Shown here one piece after another: positions 9,339 to 18,574 of a DNA stretch of 64,000 nucleotides (positions are counted from its first letter, which is position 1; the number at the start of each line of letters is the position of its first letter). The notes beneath the pieces were generated by a model, which saw only the letters and a program-made list of their open reading frames with translations, did no database searches and had not been told where the DNA came from. This DNA is from Streptomyces sp. MA5143a (GTDB lineage: Bacteria; Actinomycetota; Actinomycetes; Streptomycetales; Streptomycetaceae), in assembly GCF_900290235.1 (NCBI RefSeq), contig NZ_OLMK01000020.1, forward strand, positions 47,890 through 111,889. The letters are read 5' to 3'. The translations under genes and the position numbers were made by a program.

Positions 9339-10459
9339 CAGATCTCCATCCCGAACGGCCGGGTGAACCGGACGTCACCCTCGACCATGTCTCGCATGTC
9401 TTCGACGTTGTGGCGGAACATCAGCATCCGCTCGATGCCGAACCCGAAGGCGAAGCCGCTGTACTTCTCCGGGTCGACACCGCAGGCGGTGAGCACCTTG
9501 GGGTTGACCATGCCGCAGCCGCCGAGCTCGATCCAGCCCTCGCTGGAGCAGGTGCGGCAGGGCCGGTCGGGGTTGCCGACGGACTCGCCGCGGCAGACGT
9601 AGCAGACCATGTCCATCTCGGCGGACGGCTCGGTGAACGGGAAGAAGTTCGGCCGCAGCCGGGTCTTCATGCCCTCGCCGAACAGCGACTGGACCATGTG
9701 GTCGAGCGTGCCCTTGAGGTCGGCCATGGTCAGGCCCTCGTCGACGGCGAGCAGCTCCACCTGGTGGAAAACCGGGGTGTGCGTGGCGTCCAGCTCGTCG
9801 GTGCGGTACACCCGGCCGGGGCAGATCACGTACACCGGCAGCTCGCGGTCGAGCAGGGAGCGGATCTGGACGGGCGAGGTGTGGGTGCGCAGGACGACAC
9901 CGGACTCGGTGCCGCCGTCCGGCCCCTTGACGAAGAAGGTGTCGGCCTCGCCGCGGGCCGGGTGGTCCGGGCCGATGTTGAGGGCGTCGAAGTTGAACCA
10001 CTCGGCCTCGACCTGGGGGCCCTCCGCGACCTCGTAGCCCATGGCCACGAAGACGTCCTCGATGCGCTCCGAGAGGGTGGTGAGGGGGTGGCGGGCGCCG
10101 GCCGGTACACGGTCGTGGGGCAGTGTGACGTCCACGGCCTCCTCGACGAGGACGCGCGCGTCGCGCTCGGCCTCCAGCTCGGTCTGGCGGGCCGCGAGGC
10201 CCTTGTTCACCGCGCCGCGGGCCTGGCCGACGAGCTTGCCGGCGGCGGCCTTGGCGTGCGGGGGCAGGGCGCCGATCTCGCGGTTGGCGAGCGACAGCGG
10301 GGAGGTGCCGCCGGTGTGGGCGACCTTGGCCTCCTGGAGCGCGTCGAGGGAGTCCGCGGCGGCGAAGGCGGCGAGCGCCTCGTCCCGCATGCGCTCGATC
10401 TCTTCCGGTTTCAACGCCTCGACCTCTACAGGGTCGTACGACTTATTCGGTGCCGACAT
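9338..10459 (-). CDS. pheS: Phenylalanyl-tRNA synthetase alpha subunit
   Basis: 373 aa. An N-terminal coiled-coil (about 10-100) is followed by the class II catalytic domain: motif 2 around [11 protein letters not shown] and [20 protein letters not shown], and motif 3 in [20 protein letters not shown]. The segment [24 protein letters not shown] holds four Cys in a zinc-type cluster, as in many bacterial PheS. It lies 139 bp downstream of the sensor kinase gene; I see no T-box in that gap. It is coupled to pheT by a one-base overlap. Confidence 0.98.
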   Translation of the reverse strand: MSAPNKSYDPVEVEALKPEEIERMRDEALAAFAAADSLDALQEAKVAHTGGTSPLSLANREIGALPPHAKAAAGKLVGQARGAVNKGLAARQTELEAERDARVLVEEAVDVTLPHDRVPAGARHPLTTLSERIEDVFVAMGYEVAEGPQVEAEWFNFDALNIGPDHPARGEADTFFVKGPDGGTESGVVLRTHTSPVQIRSLLDRELPVYVICPGRVYRTDELDATHTPVFHQVELLAVDEGLTMADLKGTLDHMVQSLFGEGMKTRLRPNFFPFTEPSAEMDMVCYVCRGESVGNPDRPCRTCSSEGWIELGGCGMVNPKVLTACGVDPEKYSGFAFGFGIERMLMFRHNVEDMRDMVEGDVRFTRPFGMEI

Positions 10460-10598
10460 CTCTTCCCGTGCTTCCGGTTGGCTGGCTGAAGGTCCCCGTC
10501 ACACCGACTCGTGGACGAATCGTCTCCGTCATGGGACGCAAAGGTGCCAAAGGCCGAGTCTAACGGGGTTGAGGTGTGCGAACGCGCCCGCGGGGCGG

Positions 10599-11735
10599 CT
10601 AGGCCAGATAGGCCGGGGCCCCCACGGGCAACGTAAATCGGAACTCGGCGCCGCCGCTCGGGGCGCGTCCGACGGTGATGGTGCCGCCGTGGGCTTCGAC
10701 GATGCCCTTGACGATGTACAGCCCGAGGCCGGTGCCACCGCGCTTGCTGCCCCGCCAGAAGCGGGTGAAGACGCGGTTCATGGACTCCTCCGGGATACCG
10801 GTGCCCTCGTCGCTCACCGTGACCGACGTACCGGTGTCCTCCCCTTCGCGGGGGGACGCCGTGGGCGTGACGTCAATCGTGACGGTTCCCTCGCCGTGTC
10901 GCACCGCATTTTCCAGCAGGTTGCTGAGCACCTGGTCGATCTTGTCGGGGTCGGCCCACAGGTCGGGCAGGGGCTGCTCGATCCTGAGCAGGAACCGGTC
11001 GGCGGGCTGTCCCGCCGCGACGTACGCCTGGATGTGCCGGCCGACGGCCGCGCCTATGTCGACGGGCTGCCTGCGCACCTCCAGCCGCCCGGAGTCGATG
11101 CGGGAGATGTCGAGCAGCTCGGCGATCAGCCGGGTGACGCGGTTGGCGTCGGCGTCGACGGTCTCCAGCATCAGCTTCTTCTGGTCGTCGGTGAACCGCT
11201 CCCACTTGGCGAGCAGGGTCGCGGTGAACCCCTTGACCGAGGTGAGCGGCGAGCGCAGTTCGTGGGCGACCGTGGCGATCAGTTCGGCGTGGCTGCGTTC
11301 GGTGCGGCGCCGGGCCTCGGTGTCGCGGAGGGAGACGACGACGCGGTGGACGGGTCCGGTGGGTTCGGCGCGGATGTAGCGGGCGGACACGAGGACCTCG
11401 CGGGCGCCGGGCAGCAGCAGGTTCCGCTCGGGCTGTCCGACGCGGATGGCGAGGCCCCCGTAGGGGTCGGTCAGCTGCCACCAGCGGCGGCCTTCGAGGT
11501 CCTCCAGGGGCAGCGCCCGCTCCAGGGGCAGTCCGAGGGCGTCGGCGGCGGGGACGGCGGTGATCCGGGCGGCGGCGGCGTTGAAGCAGATCACGCGGCC
11601 CTGTTCGTCGGCGACGACGAGTCCGTCGGGGAGGTCGTCCGGGTCGATGCCGAGTCCGGCGATCTCGGCGTGCGGCGCCGTGGGTGTGGCGCGCACACCG
11701 CGTCCCCCCAGCGTGCTGCTCGTGCCGACCCTCAT
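10599..11735 (-). CDS. Orphan PAS-domain sensor histidine kinase
   Basis: 378 aa. A PAS domain spans about residues 25-140 (LPDGLVVADEQGRVICFNAAAARI). HisKA follows with the phosphoacceptor His158 in ATVAHELRSPLTSVKGF. HATPase_c has the N box NLLENAVRHGEG, G1 DEGTGIPEES and G2 GGTGLGLYI. There is no membrane segment, so it should sense a cytoplasmic signal. No response regulator gene adjoins; the partner is unknown. It is placed between an rRNA methyltransferase gene and pheS in one leftward run, an order I recall from other Streptomyces. Confidence 0.9.
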   Translation of the reverse strand: MRVGTSSTLGGRGVRATPTAPHAEIAGLGIDPDDLPDGLVVADEQGRVICFNAAAARITAVPAADALGLPLERALPLEDLEGRRWWQLTDPYGGLAIRVGQPERNLLLPGAREVLVSARYIRAEPTGPVHRVVVSLRDTEARRRTERSHAELIATVAHELRSPLTSVKGFTATLLAKWERFTDDQKKLMLETVDADANRVTRLIAELLDISRIDSGRLEVRRQPVDIGAAVGRHIQAYVAAGQPADRFLLRIEQPLPDLWADPDKIDQVLSNLLENAVRHGEGTVTIDVTPTASPREGEDTGTSVTVSDEGTGIPEESMNRVFTRFWRGSKRGGTGLGLYIVKGIVEAHGGTITVGRAPSGGAEFRFTLPVGAPAYLA

Positions 11736-11788
11736 CCCCGTACCCCACCTCTTCCGTTGTGCAGTGGGCCCCCGAGCCCGTCACCCTA

Positions 11789-12652
<864 letters not shown>

Positions 12653-12698
12653 GGATCACCTTCGGGTCGGGCGGGGGATGGTGGAGGGGCGCCTTGGA

Positions 12699-12904
12699 AC
12701 TCGGGGGTGCGGGGTTCGTCGGCGGGTGCGGGTGGTTCGTGGTTGTTCGCGCAGTTCCCCGCGCCCCTGAAAAGCGACCGGGGCTGCGCCCCGTGCTTTT
12801 CATGCAGGGGCGGGCCGCAGGCCCGTTCCCTTCAGGGGCGCGGGGAACTGCGCGAGAAACCACGAACCACCCGCACCCGCCAGAACAACCCGCACCCCCG
12901 AGCT
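12699..12904. repeat. Large palindromic intergenic repeat copy 2
   Basis: Arms of about 73 nt (12699-12771 and 12831-12904) are nearly complementary and can form a very long stem. They contain GCGCAGTTCCCCGCGCCCC and its complement. The 59-nt centre has two further hairpins (GGGGCTGCGCCCC and GGGCCGCAGGCCC). It lies downstream of rplT, so it probably ends or stabilises infC operon mRNA. Confidence 0.75.
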
Positions 12905-12995
12905 ATGAGGCGTAACAAACACCCGGACCCGCAGGCCTCGAAAGGCCCACGGGTCCGGGGTTCACATCAACATCCGGCTCAAGGCCAGCGCAGCG

Positions 12996-13379
12996 TCACG
13001 CGGCCTTCGGCGCGTTGACGTCCGCCGGCAGCGCCTTCTGCGCGACCTCGACCAGCGCGGCGAACGCGGTGGCGTCGTTGACGGCCAGCTCGGCGAGGAT
13101 CTTGCGGTCGACCTCGACGTTCGCGGCCTTCAGACCCTGGATGAGGCGGTTGTACGTCATGCCGTTCTGGCGGGCAGCGGCGTTGATGCGCTGGATCCAC
13201 AGCTGACGGAAGTCGCCCTTGCGCTTCTTGCGGTCGTTGTAGTTGTAGACCAGCGAGTGGGTGACCTGCTCCTTGGCCTTGCGGTACAGGCGCGAACGCT
13301 GACCGCGGTAGCCGGAGGCCTGCTCGAGGATCGCCCGGCGCTTCTTGTGGGCGTTGACTGCCCGCTTGACGCGTGCCAC
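12996..13379 (-). CDS. rplT: 50S ribosomal protein bL20
   Basis: 127 aa, complete, beginning [18 protein letters not shown] with the basic extended N-terminus and ending in the globular part [34 protein letters not shown]. bL20 binds 23S rRNA early in assembly and in several bacteria represses its own operon. It is the last gene of infC-rpmI-rplT. The gap from rpmI holds a hairpin (13455-13485). Confidence 0.98.
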   Translation of the reverse strand: MARVKRAVNAHKKRRAILEQASGYRGQRSRLYRKAKEQVTHSLVYNYNDRKKRKGDFRQLWIQRINAAARQNGMTYNRLIQGLKAANVEVDRKILAELAVNDATAFAALVEVAQKALPADVNAPKAA

Positions 13380-13454
13380 TTTTTAACTCCTTGTAGCGGG
13401 GCCGTGGTTGTCCTCACACGGCCCGAAATCGATTGGGTCCCGGTCCTGACGTAC

Positions 13455-13485
13455 GGCGCTGAGTGATCGACGGACGATCAGCGCC
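13455..13485 (-). promoter_or_regulatory. Hairpin in the rpmI-rplT spacer
   Basis: GGCGCTGA and TCAGCGCC form the outer stem, with GATCG/CGATC inside. There is no T run, so an RNA-stability or processing element, or an L20-responsive structure, is as likely as a terminator. Confidence 0.4.
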
Positions 13486-13491
13486 GCTTCG

Positions 13492-13686
13492 TCACTTGCC
13501 GAGAAGCTTCTTGATCTTCGCGGCGTCGCCCGGGGCCATCTCGGCGTTGCCGGTGAGGCGACGCGTCACGCGGGACGACTTGTGCTCGAGCAGGTGGCGC
13601 TTGCCGGCGCGCTCACGGAGCACCTTGCCGGAGCCGGTGACCTTGAAGCGCTTGCTGGCACCGCTGTGCGACTTGTTCTTCGGCAT
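13492..13686 (-). CDS. rpmI: 50S ribosomal protein bL35
   Basis: 64 aa, complete: [22 protein letters not shown] and a Lys/Arg-rich body with [14 protein letters not shown]. The usual length is 64-66 aa. It is the second gene of the infC operon. Confidence 0.97.
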   Translation of the reverse strand: MPKNKSHSGASKRFKVTGSGKVLRERAGKRHLLEHKSSRVTRRLTGNAEMAPGDAAKIKKLLGK

Positions 13687-13718
13687 AGCGCCGTTCTCTC
13701 CTCGTCAGTGGCGCTCCG

Positions 13719-13815
13719 GTGCCCGGTCGCTAAACCGGGCACGACGGAACGTCATTTCTATCGGTTGACACCCCGGACTCGCGTCCAGGGCTTCCCCCGG
13801 ACTCGCGTCCAGGGG
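13719..13815 (-). repeat. Hairpin and 20-bp direct repeat between infC and rpmI
   Basis: GTGCCCGG (13719-13726) and CCGGGCAC (13735-13742) form a perfect 8-bp hairpin. Two copies of CCCCGGACTCGCGTCCAGGG follow at 13771-13790 and 13796-13815, the second touching the infC stop. The repeat may be a recent slippage duplication. Confidence 0.6.
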
Positions 13816-13817
13816 AC

Positions 13818-14471
13818 TTACGCCTCGGCAGGCTCCTCGGCCGGCGCCTCGACCTCGACGTGCTCGGCGTCGGCGGCGTTCTGCGACTTGCCAGGGTTGG
13901 CCTTCGCTTCCGCCTTCCGCGCTTCCTGAGCCTGACGGGCCTCGGCCATCGCCTCGGTCTTCTTCTTGTGCGGACCGAGGACCATGATCATGTTGCGGCC
14001 GTCCTGCTTCGGGTTCGACTCGACGAACCCGAGGTCCTGGACGTCCTCCGCGAGACGCTGCAGCAGTCGGTAGCCCAGCTCGGGCCGGGACTGCTCGCGA
14101 CCACGGAACATGATCGTGATCTTGACCTTGTCGCCCTGCTTGAGGAACCGGACGACGTGACCCTTCTTGGTGTCATAGTCGTGCGGGTCGATCTTCGGCC
14201 GGAGCTTCATCTCCTTGATGACCGTGTGCGCCTGGTTCTTGCGCGCCTCACGGGCCTTCATGGCCGACTCGTACTTGAACTTCCCGTAGTCCATGAGCTT
14301 GCAGACCGGCGGACGTGCGTTCGCGGCCACCTCGACCAGGTCGAGGTCGTACTCCTGCGCAAGCTCCAGGGCCTTGGCAAGCGGAACAATCCCGACCTGC
14401 TCGCCGCTGGGACCGACAAGTCGCACCTCGGGAACGCGAATCCGGTCGTTGATGCGGGGCTCGGCGCTGAT
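13818..14471 (-). CDS. infC: Translation initiation factor IF-3, probable AUC start
   Basis: 217 aa if it begins at the ATC at 14471. GAGGAGG ends 4 nt before this codon, and the encoded [16 protein letters not shown] aligns with the usual IF-3 N-terminus. Standard start codons in frame (GTG at 14495, ATG at 14543) have no comparable ribosome site. Use of AUU/AUC in infC is a known self-limiting device: IF-3 rejects non-canonical starts and so represses itself. The N domain runs to about residue 75, then the linker and C domain ([30 protein letters not shown]). The last 35 residues are an Ala/Glu-rich tail common in actinobacteria. Confidence 0.95.
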   Translation of the reverse strand: MSAEPRINDRIRVPEVRLVGPSGEQVGIVPLAKALELAQEYDLDLVEVAANARPPVCKLMDYGKFKYESAMKAREARKNQAHTVIKEMKLRPKIDPHDYDTKKGHVVRFLKQGDKVKITIMFRGREQSRPELGYRLLQRLAEDVQDLGFVESNPKQDGRNMIMVLGPHKKKTEAMAEARQAQEARKAEAKANPGKSQNAADAEHVEVEAPAEEPAEA

Positions 14472-14760
14472 GGATCCTCCTCGGTAGCACCCCACGACGG
14501 TCTGGCGGACCGCCGCGTCATGTCTGGTTGACATAGGGACCAACCATCAGGAGCCATGAAAAATGCCCCGGACGGGACGCAGGCGAGGCTCCAATGACTG
14601 CCGGAGCACCGCCGCGATGGCCGCGGGGCGCGATTCGGACGACTCCACCGTCCGTACGGAACGGTGGGGGCCGTCTGACCGGTGACCTGCCGTCCCGGAG
14701 GATGGTCAGGTGGGAGTTCGGAGCCTCCACTTGCGGGCCGGGCACACAGGTGTCCAGCCG
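14472..14760 (-). promoter_or_regulatory. Long structured infC leader RNA
   Basis: Roughly 280 nt between a predicted promoter and the infC start. It can form CCACCGT/ACGGTGG (14645-14667), CCGCG/CGCGG near 14611, and GGAGCC/GGCTCC (14550-14592) enclosing a U run (14558-14563 on this strand). The length and structure suggest control of the ribosomal operon, perhaps by L20 or by attenuation. This is inference. Confidence 0.4.
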
Positions 14761-14788
14761 GTCGTAGACCTAACCATAGCGGGTTCAA
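14761..14788 (-). promoter_or_regulatory. Candidate housekeeping promoter of infC-rpmI-rplT
   Basis: On the minus strand TTGAAC (14788-14783), a 16-bp spacer and TACGAC (14766-14761) resemble an HrdB-type -35/-10 pair. Confidence 0.5.
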
Positions 14789-14862
14789 ACCTGGGGTGCC
14801 AATCGGGGCGCAGCGGACTCCCGCAGGTGGGAGCGTACGCGCCGGGGCCTATCGTGTGGGGC

Positions 14863-15228
14863 ATGAGTGAGACCCCTCCTGAGTCCCCCGAGTCCCCCGA
14901 CTTCGACTCGATGACCCGCGACATCGCCGAGGTCCCCGCGGTCGAGGTGATCGTGACGGTCGCCGTCAATCTGATGAGCGCCGCCGCGGTGAAGCTGGGC
15001 CTGACCGAGGAGGGCGACAAGTACAAGGACCTGGACGAGGCCCGGAAGCTGGTGCACGCCCTCGCCGGTCTGCTCGACGCGTCCACGACGGAGATCAGCT
15101 CGTTCCACGCGGCGCCGCTGCGCGACGGTCTGAAGTCGCTCCAGCTGGCGTTCCGCGAGGCGTCGGTCGTCCCGGACGACCCGGGCCAGGGGCCGGGCGA
15201 GAAGTACACCGGGCCGGTCTACGGCTGA
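14863..15228 (+). CDS. DUF1844 domain protein
   Basis: 121 aa from the ATG at 14863. An acidic Pro/Ser N-terminus (about 1-25) precedes the conserved DUF1844 helical core: VEVIVTVAVNLMSAAAVKLGLTEEG, then DLDEARKLVHALAGLLDAS, which the family shares. The function is unknown; the gene beside infC is a common arrangement in actinobacteria. The 3' end overlaps the convergent SseB-like gene by 10 bp. Upstream ATG-less extension of the frame is not supported by a ribosome site. Confidence 0.85.
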   Translation: MSETPPESPESPDFDSMTRDIAEVPAVEVIVTVAVNLMSAAAVKLGLTEEGDKYKDLDEARKLVHALAGLLDASTTEISSFHAAPLRDGLKSLQLAFREASVVPDDPGQGPGEKYTGPVYG

Positions 15229-15962
15229 ACCTGACCCTTCACGTACAGGGGCTCGCCCGGAGGCGTGGTCCCGGCCGGCAGGAGTGCCAGGTCGAGGCCG
15301 CGCACCAGGCGGGCCCTGAGTGTTTCGTCGGCGGCGAGCCGTGAGGCGACCGCGCGGGCGGCCTCGGCGGGGGCGGCGGCGGGGTCGAGGACCAGGGCGA
15401 GGGTGCCGTCCGACCGTCCGGGCCCGAGGTGGGCGCGGAGCACGGAGGGCTCGGCGGCCACCGCCGCGCGCACCGCGGCGATGACGGCGGGGTCGGCGAG
15501 CGGGTCGGCCGTCGTGCGTCCCTCGGCGAGCGCGAGCAGCGCGGACCCGGTCAGTTCGAACGGCACGGGCCCCGCGAGGTCCAGGACGAGGGTGTCGGCG
15601 TTCTCGTGCGCGGCGGCCTGGAGGGCCTGATGCGTCGGTACGGCGACGGGGCGGGCGTCGGGGTCCCAGCGGGCGAGGGAGTCGGTGGAGGTGAAGGCGG
15701 GCAGGGCGGTGCGGTGGCCGGCCTTCAGCGTGGGTACGGCCATGTCGCTGGTCTTCTCGCGGCGCAGCCCGTTCTCGTCCTCCTCGACCTCGCCGAGCAC
15801 GGCCACGACGGGCACGAGCAGCCGGGCGTCCTTGAGCGCTTCGAGGACGGGGCCGACGGCGGTGCGGTCCTCGGCCCAGGCGGTGAGCGCGGCGCTCAGC
15901 CGGGGGTCGGCGGAGCCGTCGTCGTCGGAGTAGCCGGGGTCGGGGATGTTCTTGTTCGCCAC
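15219..15962 (-). CDS. SseB-family protein
   Basis: 247 aa from the GTG at 15962 (VANKNIPDPGYSDDDGSADPRL). The central part (about 30-150) has the SseB N-terminal pattern: ALKDARLLVPVVAVLGE, then DMAVPTLKAGHRTALPAFTSTDSLARWDP, then AVPTHQALQAAAHENADTLVLDLAGPVPFELTGSALLALAEG, which is a frequent actinobacterial form. The Ala-rich C-terminus is specific to this group. Despite the family name, drawn from enteric secretion proteins, no secretion role is implied here. A longer start at 16034 would add an implausible basic tail. It overlaps the DUF1844 gene end to end by 10 bp. Confidence 0.8.
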   Translation of the reverse strand: MANKNIPDPGYSDDDGSADPRLSAALTAWAEDRTAVGPVLEALKDARLLVPVVAVLGEVEEDENGLRREKTSDMAVPTLKAGHRTALPAFTSTDSLARWDPDARPVAVPTHQALQAAAHENADTLVLDLAGPVPFELTGSALLALAEGRTTADPLADPAVIAAVRAAVAAEPSVLRAHLGPGRSDGTLALVLDPAAAPAEAARAVASRLAADETLRARLVRGLDLALLPAGTTPPGEPLYVKGQVQP

Positions 15963-16111
15963 GGTTGTCGACCCTATCGGGGGAGGTCTCCGGGGCGTTC
16001 GCCGGGCAGGAAACGTGACCGTCACCCCACTCACAGCTTTCTCAGTCTGTCCTGACCTGGCTCTAACATCCGCCTAACCCACCGCACAGCACGGCCCGCC
16101 ACCATCGCGGC

Positions 16112-17113
16112 ATGCCTCCTCGCAGAGCCCGTCGCCTGGCCCGCCCGGCCGTGCGCCGCCCCCTTCTCCGTGCCCTCCTGGCCGCCGCCCTCCTGGTGTG
16201 CGGGACCGCCGCCGGGACCCTGTACGTGACGGCCCGGGCCCAGGACGGCCGGGGCGCGGCCGTATCGTCGGCGGCGTCATCGTCGGTATCGCCCTCGGCC
16301 TCCGCTTCCACCGCGCCGGGTGCGGACGCGGTCGCGGAGGAGGGCTCGGTGGAGAGTGTGGCGGCGCCGGAGGCGGACTACGACGCACGGCTCTCGAAAG
16401 CGCTGGTGGAGGTACCGGTCGAGGACGGGGCGGCCTTCTCGGTGGCCGTACTGGACACGGAGTCCGGGGACGGCGCGGTGTACGGGGACGGGCGGTTCGA
16501 GACCGCGAGCATCGTGAAGGTGGACATCCTGGCCGCGCTGCTGCTCCAGGCGCAGGACGCGGGCCGGAGGCTCACGGCGCGGGAGAAGGCGTACGCCGCC
16601 ACGATGATCCGCGACAGCGACAACACGGCCGCGACGGCGCTGTGGAAGGCCATCGGTGAGGCGAAGGGCCTGGACGCGGCGAACGAGCGGTTCGGGCTGA
16701 CGGAGACGGAGGGCGGCGACGGCCTGTACTGGGGCCTGACCCGCACCACGGCCGCCGACCAACTGCTCCTGCTCCGCCAGGTGTTCGGGGGCGACGAGTC
16801 GGAGTTGAGCGGGGCCTCGCGGACGTACGTGCGGCGGTTGATGGGGCAGATCGCGGCGGGCCAGGACTGGGGGGTGTCGGCGGCGGCAGCGGACGGCTCC
16901 ACGGATTCCTCCGGCGTGGGGTTCGCGTTGAAGAACGGGTGGTTGCCGCGTACGGCCACCGGGCTGTGGGTGATCAACAGCGTCGGCTCGGTCACCGTGG
17001 ACGGGCGGGACCGCCTGGTCGCGGTGGTGTCGCACGGCAACACGACGAAGGCGAAAGGGATCGCGCTGGTCGAGGCGGTGGCCAGGGCCGGGGTGTCGGT
17101 GTTCTCGCCGTAA
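16112..17113 (+). CDS. Membrane-anchored class A beta-lactamase-fold serine hydrolase
   Basis: 333 aa. A basic N-terminus and one hydrophobic helix (about 18-40) give a signal anchor; a Ser/Ala linker follows to about 85. The penicilloyl-serine fold has all three motifs: SIVK with Ser133 and Lys136, SDN at 169-171, and KNG at 274-276. I do not find a clear class A Glu166 equivalent, so deacylation, and therefore true beta-lactamase activity, is doubtful. Such Streptomyces proteins may act on peptidoglycan. No convincing ribosome site precedes the ATG, so the start could lie slightly elsewhere. Confidence 0.82.
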   Translation: MPPRRARRLARPAVRRPLLRALLAAALLVCGTAAGTLYVTARAQDGRGAAVSSAASSSVSPSASASTAPGADAVAEEGSVESVAAPEADYDARLSKALVEVPVEDGAAFSVAVLDTESGDGAVYGDGRFETASIVKVDILAALLLQAQDAGRRLTAREKAYAATMIRDSDNTAATALWKAIGEAKGLDAANERFGLTETEGGDGLYWGLTRTTAADQLLLLRQVFGGDESELSGASRTYVRRLMGQIAAGQDWGVSAAAADGSTDSSGVGFALKNGWLPRTATGLWVINSVGSVTVDGRDRLVAVVSHGNTTKAKGIALVEAVARAGVSVFSP

Positions 17114-17176
17114 CGGCCGGTTCGGGCACCGGACGACGTCCGCGAGGGGCGCGCGGCGGGCTGCGCCCCCGTCCTG

Positions 17177-18574
17177 TCAGATCAGGAACTCGTCCGGTCG
17201 TCGGCGGTCGCCGCGCCAGATGACGACGGCCGTGATGAGCAGGGCGACGCCGAGGCCGCCGGCGGCGGGGGCCGCCCAGCCGGAGGCGGTGTCCTCCTCC
17301 TTCACCTGGTCGGGGCCGGGACCGAAGTACTTGCGGCCGTACGCCGCGGAGGTGAGGTCGTCGGGCCTGAGCCTGCCGCCCTCCCTGATGGCGGCGGCCG
17401 GGTCGACGAAGCCGAACCCGCGGGAGTCGTCGCGGCCGCCGACGGGGGCGTCGCGGGCGGTGTCCTCCAGAAGCCGTTTCACCTGGGCCGGTGTCAGTCC
17501 GGGGTGGGCCGCCTTGACGAGGGCGGCGGCGCCGGAGACGAAGGCCGCGGCGGCACTCGTGCCCCAGCCCTCGTAGTACTTGCGGTCGGGGTCCGCGATG
17601 ACGACGTCGACGCCGGGCGCGCTGACGGTGGCGTACCAGCGGCGGGTGGAGAACGGGGCGCGGTTGCCGTCCTCGTCGACGGCGGTCACCGCGATGACCC
17701 CCGGGTAGGCCGCCGGGTACGAGACGTGGTCGCCCTTCTTGCCGCCGTTGCCGGCGGAGGCGACGACGACCGAGCCCTTCTTCAGGGCGTACTGGACGGC
17801 CGCGTCCTCGGACGGCTCGGGGTGGGCGGACTCGGAGTCGTCGCCGAGGGAGAGGTTGATGACGTCGGCGCCCTGGTCGGCGGCCCAGCGGATGCCCTCG
17901 GCGAGGGCGTTGCCGCGGGTGTTGCGGGCCTTGGAGCGGGCGGAGTCGCCGTCCTCCAGGATCACGCGGACGGGCAGGATCCGCGCCTCGGGGGCGATGC
18001 CGAGGACACCGTCGCCGTTGTTCACGCCGTGGCCGTGTCCGGCGATGATGCCGGCCATGGCGGTGCCGTGCCGGGCCCAGGAGCGGTCGCCCCGCGAGGC
18101 GCCGAAGCCGACCAGGTCCCTGGTCGGGAGGACGTTCCCGGCGAGGTCGGGGTGCTCGTCGTCGACGCCGGTGTCGAGCACCGCGACGGTGATCCCCTCC
18201 CCCTTGGTCGTCCGCCATGCCTCCTCGGTGTGCATCGCGTCGAGCGCCCACTGCTGGTCCCGGATGCCGTCGGCGTGGGCCGCGGTGGCGGGGAGGAGGG
18301 CCAGGGAGAAAGCGAGGGGGAGAGCGAGGAGGGCGGTGCGCCGGGGGTGGCGGGCACGGCGGGTCCGCGCCGGTGTGCGGGCGGCGGGCGCGGGGTCCCC
18401 GGCGGTGGCGATGGTCGCGGTCGGTGCCGGCTTCCCCGGCTCGGGGTACGACGTCACGCGGGTCGGGGCCTTCTGTGGGTACGCGGCGGTCGAGGAGGGG
18501 CGGGCCTGCCGGACGCCCTCGCTCGCGTCGGCGCGGCCGGCCTCGCCGGTGTTCCCGTTCTGCTCGGCGGTCAT
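17177..18574 (-). CDS. S8 subtilisin-like protease of the mycosin type (type VII secretion-associated)
   Basis: 465 aa. The catalytic triad is intact: Asp134 in AVLDTGVDDEHPDLAG, His169 in ARHGTAMAGIIAG and Ser340 in GWGTSAAAAFVSG, with oxyanion Asn276 in SAGNGG. A signal-like segment is at about 73-101 (RRARHPRRTALLALPLAFSLALLPATAAHA region), behind an unusually long polar leader of about 70 residues; an internal start may be used. One C-terminal membrane helix (GLGVALLITAVVIW) and a short basic tail give the mycosin layout. ATGA couples it to the upstream membrane protein gene. No EccB-E or WXG100 genes are nearby. Confidence 0.85.
   Translation of the reverse strand: MTAEQNGNTGEAGRADASEGVRQARPSSTAAYPQKAPTRVTSYPEPGKPAPTATIATAGDPAPAARTPARTRRARHPRRTALLALPLAFSLALLPATAAHADGIRDQQWALDAMHTEEAWRTTKGEGITVAVLDTGVDDEHPDLAGNVLPTRDLVGFGASRGDRSWARHGTAMAGIIAGHGHGVNNGDGVLGIAPEARILPVRVILEDGDSARSKARNTRGNALAEGIRWAADQGADVINLSLGDDSESAHPEPSEDAAVQYALKKGSVVVASAGNGGKKGDHVSYPAAYPGVIAVTAVDEDGNRAPFSTRRWYATVSAPGVDVVIADPDRKYYEGWGTSAAAAFVSGAAALVKAAHPGLTPAQVKRLLEDTARDAPVGGRDDSRGFGFVDPAAAIREGGRLRPDDLTSAAYGRKYFGPGPDQVKEEDTASGWAAPAAGGLGVALLITAVVIWRGDRRRPDEFLI

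Noticed and set aside
7047..9602. Long rightward frames opposite pheT and pheS
   Set aside because: Their composition (Val/Gly/Asp/Arg-rich, without domains) is what the antisense frame of high-GC coding DNA gives.
10460..10598. T-box leader for pheST
   Set aside because: 139 bp without a T-box sequence or specifier loop; T-boxes of this type are not expected for Phe genes in Streptomyces.
16112..17113. True beta-lactamase resistance gene
   Set aside because: The three motifs of the fold are present, but a clear deacylation Glu is not seen and there is no resistance context.
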